In this document: positions 59,736 through 64,000 of the stretch, in pieces
Position numbering within the stretch: the stretch's first letter is position 1
Layout: every line of letters starts with the position of its first letter
Source: Metridium senile
Taxonomy: Eukaryota > Cnidaria > Anthozoa > Actiniaria > Metridiidae
Reading direction: 5' to 3'
Assembly: GCA_949775045.1 (NCBI GenBank)
Contig: OX459096.1
Location: forward strand, 50,009,438-50,073,437
DNA length: 64,000 bases
Notes under the pieces: generated by a model
The model's input: the letters and a program-made list of their open reading frames with translations, nothing else
Told to the model about the DNA's origin: nothing
The model's database searches: none
Made by a program: the position numbers and the translations under genes

Positions 59736-59877
59736 GGGGCCGGAACCTTGTACGAAGGGTGAATAGCGCTATCTACCGGATAAATCCTTATCCAACGGAT
59801 AAAATCTATGAAAAACCTATGCAGTGGATAACTTTTATCCGCGGATAACTTTATCCACCCTTCGTACAACCGGCCCC
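59736..59877. mobile_element. MITE with GGGGCCGG ends
   Basis: Ends GGGGCCGG..TTGTACGAAGGGTG and CACCCTTCGTACAACCGGCCCC are inverted. Internal GGATAA/TTATCC units alternate. Length is 142 bp. No clear target duplication. Confidence 0.8.
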
Positions 59878-60640
59878 AGAAGTTTTAGTGTGGTTGAAAG
59901 AAGTATCCCAATAAAGCAAGTGAAATATGGCGACAATTGTGAAAAACAGTTGTTGTTGTTGTAATTGTTTTTATCGTAGACTTTGGTATGGTTGGAGGAA
60001 AGATTGGAGGTATATTGCACTGCAAGGCCAATGTGAGAAAATCAGTGCATGTGTATAGATCTCCAAGAAAACTAAATGGTACAAAATAATTACAAAGCTG
60101 ATAACAACATTAGTTGTAGTTTATCCCATTAATGTTGGTTTAGCGAAAAAAACACTGAAAATTGGATTAAAAGCCCATTAAGATATATTTCGTTGCTTTA
60201 CTGATAACAAGATTACTTTCACATTAGAGCAGATGAAATATAATGGTCATAAAGTATCCCAGACTATCCGTCAATCGTCTGCTTGTACAAGTGATCCTAT
60301 CAATTTGTTTCTTAGGTATAATAAAATAGCTTGCATTCTGGAATAATCCTTTTATAGACACTTTTATTCAATTGTAGCATAAATGTTTGCTTTCTTTCTT
60401 ACAGTGTTAAAATACGGACGTGCTTATCTCTGTGTTTATCCATTTGATTTAAGCTAAAAAGGTTTCATGTGAGCTGAGGTAGTGAGCGTGAGTCTCCCCA
60501 AATAGCACTGAGGGCGGCACTTGTGTTTGGCTAAATACATTGAGACGTTAATTGTATTGATTTTGTTTGACTGAATCAAGCATGGACTATTAAAATACGC
60601 TTTATCTTGTAGTATAAATCATAACTGACATTGAGGTTTT
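59878..60640. other. No gene recognised
   Basis: Unique AT-rich DNA. A short GGTAGTGAGCGTGAGTCTCCC near 60477 weakly resembles the SINE tail at 48080. Confidence 0.35.
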
Positions 60641-60689
60641 TTGAATATCTAGGTGGAATCTTGAACCAATTTATTATTGTCACGAAGAT

Positions 60690-60814
60690 GATGATGAAAA
60701 TCATAATGATTAATGATGACTATAACAGCCTTGATAATAATGATGACAACGACGACGATGATAATAATAATAATAATAATGATGATGATGATGATGATGA
60801 TAATAATAATAATA

Positions 60815-60852
<38 letters not shown>

Positions 60853-60865
60853 AATAATAATAATA

Positions 60866-60903
<38 letters not shown>

Positions 60904-60916
60904 AATAATAATAATA

Positions 60917-60951
<35 letters not shown>

Positions 60952-61145
60952 AATAATAATAATGATGATGATGATGATGATGACAACGACGACGATGATA
61001 ATAATAATAATGATAATGATGATGATGATGATGATGATGATGATCATAATGATTAATGGTGACTATAACAGCCTTGATAATAATGATGACAACGACGACG
61101 ATGATAATAATAATAATGATGATGATGATAATAATAATAATAATA

Positions 61146-61201
<56 letters not shown>

Positions 61202-61270
61202 CACAATGATTAATGATGACTATAACAGCCTTGATAATAATGATGACAACGACGACGATGATAATAATGT
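60690..61270. repeat. Higher-order GAT/AAT trinucleotide array
   Basis: (GAT)n and (AAT)n tracts of varying length are interrupted three times by the same roughly 60-bp block, ATGACTATAACAGCCTTG followed by ATAATAATGATGACAACGA, near 60714, 61060 and 61216. All frames give Ile, Met, Asp/Asn or Ser/Leu homopolymers, so no protein is encoded. Confidence 0.95.
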
Positions 61271-61275
61271 TTATG

Positions 61276-63235
61276 ATTATACCCGCGCGTCTGAGAAAGT
61301 TTAAAGGTGCATGCATTATTTAAAGTTTTCGATATGGGAACCATCTGTAACATTTCTCATAGACACATATCCAATCCACGGCAAGCATACTAACACAATG
61401 AATATATAAATAAATAAAAAGAGATCATATAAACAAATTACGAAAATAAATAAATAAACCAAGAACCAAGTCCATAAAAAGGGTTAACTCGAGGACATGG
61501 CATGGCGAAACCATTTCCCCCCTCCGGGTTATATTTCACTAGAATGATGTATACCCAACCCGCATACATGCACACCTGCGTCTCTTCTAGAATATCAACG
61601 GTTTACAATGTTGGAGCGAGGCGCGTTGACTAACGATTAAACAGCTCTAATTGCGCGAAATATACATCGACGTTATTTAACAAATAGTATAAACGAACCT
61701 ATTACTGACTATCATTTCTCTCCAAAGCTACTATCGGTAATATAGGTCTTCAACGTATTATATTATTTTATTGGTGGAAGATTTGTAAATAAAAAGAATA
61801 AATCATAAGAATAAAAATACATACAATGAAAATAGATATAGAAAAAACGATAAACAAGATTGATATAATATTGGAGATACTGTATACTAGTATTTGAAAT
61901 TCCTCAAATAAACCCATAAAAATGATAAAAATATACATTTTACAAATATACATGATGGTAATGATAATAATAATAATAATAATATAAAGATCTAAAAATA
62001 TACAAATAAGACTCCACAACAATCTCCTAAAACAAATCATTTTGAGGTTTCAATCAACAAAATTAACGTCATTTACCAAAACATCTTCTATAAATGTCCT
62101 TTCCTATAGTTCGGCTTTCCGGCGGCCGTGTAAATATGGCTGAAAACTTAATCCCGTCAATTTCTTTGAAAATGTACTTTGTATTTATACGTAGACAATT
62201 TACTCAAAGTCCACTAAGACAAGTCCACTTAAAGTATATATAGATATTTGTATAAAGTGTGAGAAAAATATATATGATAATACTAAAAAATTTCTCAGAA
62301 TTTCCCTTCGAGTTTTTACCTTTTGTAAAGTCAAAAAAGCTCGGTTAACCACAACTAAAAGATGCTTTCAAAACATTACTGGTTCCTTTAAATGAATGTT
62401 CAAATGTTAAAGCTTAACGAAAAGTATGTATATGATAAGTAATATTAGAAATTCAATTCCTAAATCAGCAAAGAGAAACAAACATTTTACCTTGAGGTAC
62501 GTTGCCGAGACACCTGAAGTCAGTCGAGTCCTTCAGAAGACAATGTAATGATTTCGTCAAAGCTTTTCGTGCCTTTTTATAATTAATGTGTTTATGAAGA
62601 ATCAGAAGAATAATTGGTTAGTTTATCAATACGGAGGTCTCTAAGAGTATACAAACCCTGATCTCCTTAAACACTTTGCAAACAAACAGCTGGTATATAA
62701 GCAGTAATAATCACTTCATTTGCATAAACTACCCACAAAATAACAATTATAACTAAATGGGTTTTTCCGTATTCTATATATAATTTCAAAACCAACATAT
62801 TTGACATTTCTCTCGTAAAACTAAGTAAACTTGGTATGTATTTGTTTAGGAATTCTCGCAGTCGTCATTCCATTCATCCATTTATTCGTCATTCATTATT
62901 CATTTACTCTAGCTCAAGTTAATCAATACAGGACTTGATAACAATAGAGAGGATTTGACCTTGTTTTATCTAGGTTGAGTAAATTAAATAAACAAAACTA
63001 TCAAAATAGTGATGGCCCTTAACGATATGTATATGCCCTTATATCGATGAAGTATAATAGCACCCTCCCACCGATTATCGTACGTTAGGTAAATATATAC
63101 TATATCTAACCCATTATTAAATCGTGAATTAGATAATGCTTGTTTACCGTTTTAGTCACCTTAACGCTTATCATTCCACCGATTCTTAGAGTTACCGAAG
63201 TAACAATTGATTTCGGCTAAAACCTACTTTGGGTG
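61276..63235. other. No gene recognised; one candidate minus-strand 5' exon
   Basis: AT-rich with an (AAT)n run near 61965. On the minus strand near 62570-62492 a less AT-rich stretch ends in CCTCAAG|GTAAAA, a plausible splice donor, so a non-coding first exon of an unseen gene is possible. No downstream exon was identified. Confidence 0.3.
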
Positions 63236-63424
63236 TCAGAGTTCTTGCTTTATTGTTTGTAACTCTGACAGTTTGTGAAGGCTAACGAAAACAGACGTAC
63301 AAATGATAAATACAAATACTAGATCAAGTAACAAGATAGCTAAAACCCCAAAAGTCGATCTAAAATTAGTCCGTGTGTTTTTTTTTTCCGTGGTAACGTT
63401 ATAAAGTGAGGTGGCTCCTCTCAC
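63236..63424 (-). CDS. Small predicted single-pass membrane protein, unknown
   Basis: A 62-residue frame. Residues about 1-22 are polar and basic, about 25-47 form one clear hydrophobic helix (GVLAILLLDLVFVFIICTSV), and the tail LHKLSELQTIKQEL could start a coiled coil. Positive residues before the helix suggest a type II orientation. It resembles the first coding exon of a type II membrane protein, but it ends in TGA without a convincing donor before it, and no family is recognised. It could be chance in AT-rich DNA. Confidence 0.25.
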   Translation of the reverse strand: MRGATSLYNVTTEKKNTRTNFRSTFGVLAILLLDLVFVFIICTSVFVSLHKLSELQTIKQEL

Positions 63425-63640
63425 AAAATGATTTTTAATGGGATTTAGGATAATTAGAATTCGCTGAAAGTTCTAAGTATATAGGATGGATTTAAACATA
63501 AGAATTAGGTCGAACCACGAAAAGTAATCAAATTAGAAGTACATAATCTTATATAAAGCTGCTTTCTTCTGTTATGAATAATATATCCAAAGCCCCTAGC
63601 CTACAAGGAGCTCAAGATATCAATCAGGAAATGTCTTTAT
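63425..63640. other. No gene recognised
   Basis: AT-rich DNA between the small membrane frame and the terminal TTG array; nothing identified. Confidence 0.35.
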
Positions 63641-63654
63641 TCCATTACTGCTAC

Positions 63655-64000
63655 TAGTATTGCTGTTGCTGTTGCTGTTGCTGTTGTTGTTGTTGTTGTT
63701 GTTGTTTCTGTTATTGTTATCATTGATGTTGTTGTTGTTGTTGTTGTTGTGGCTGCTGTTGTTGTTGTTGTTGTTTCTGTTGTTAATTGTTGTTGTTGTT
63801 GTTGTTGTGGCTGCTGCTGCTGTTGTTGTTGTTGTTGTTTCTGTTGTTGTTGTTGTTATTGTTGTTGTTGTTGTTGTTGTTGTTTCTGTTGTTGTTGTTG
63901 TTATTGTTGTTGTTGTTGTTGTTGTTGTTGTTTCTGTTATTGTTGTTGTTATTGTTGTTGTTGTTGTTGTTTCTGTTGTTGTTAATTTGTTGTTGTTATT
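63655..64000. repeat. (TTG)n/(CTG)n microsatellite array
   Basis: TTG and CTG units with interspersed TTTCTG and TTATTG, running past the window end. The poly-Cys, poly-Val and poly-Leu frames are artefacts. Confidence 0.95.

Noticed and set aside
60631..61316. Several 80-166-residue frames of Asp/Asn, Ile, Met or His/Tyr
   Set aside because: All are readings of the GAT/AAT array; opposite-strand frames are equally open.
63749..63985. Cys-rich 78-residue frame
   Set aside because: Translation of TTG/CTG repeats.

Overview
The window is animal nuclear DNA: AT-rich, with intron-rich protein genes (GT-AG introns), two intronless genes, Pol III tRNA genes, and many microsatellites, minisatellites and foldback transposons. 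Gene content (KAT2/GCN5-PCAF, CCT5, spartin, low-molecular-weight tyrosine phosphatase, TMEM45-like, an anionic Cys-loop receptor) together with RTE-, CR1- and Penelope-like retroelements and Tc1/mariner-type MITEs points to a marine invertebrate. From memory the MITE flavour resembles cnidarian genomes, but nothing here proves the phylum.

Layout. 1-2960: a graveyard of nested retroelements, with a Penelope-like tail interrupted by an RTE LINE (11-bp target duplication) and then by a CR1/L2 LINE. 4134-5015 (-): intronless TMEM45-like gene. 6639-7103 (-): intronless ACP1-like phosphatase, head-to-head with KAT2 with only 107 bp between start codons. 7211-19698 (+): complete KAT2 acetyltransferase gene, 19 exons, 793 codons. 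20443-20962: convergent tRNA-Glu and tRNA-His. 21921-27531 (+): complete CCT5 chaperonin gene, 10 exons, 547 codons. 27743-29183: a striking foldback element with two 684-bp arms and a TTAA duplication. 30605-38263 (+): complete spartin gene, 14 exons, 529 codons. 40734-54299 (-): GABA-A/glycine-type chloride-channel receptor, 10 exons, 435 codons, whose long introns hold a second tRNA-His, a clipped tRNA-Glu, several MITEs, a SINE and a Tc1/mariner-type transposon with about 480-bp terminal inverted repeats. 54300-64000: no confident gene; a LINE tail, a MITE and large trinucleotide repeats.

The exon chains of KAT2, CCT5 and spartin were assembled by eye; summed exon lengths are divisible by three and every splice phase agrees, so those models are strong. 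The genes are unrelated housekeeping and neuronal functions (chromatin acetylation, protein folding, membrane/lipid-droplet trafficking, signalling) and do not form a pathway. The most unusual material is repeat-derived: the 684-bp-arm hairpin, the long-TIR transposon with arrayed subterminal motifs, the three-deep retroelement nest with a hammerhead-like motif, and a tandem duplication that copies one KAT2 exon.
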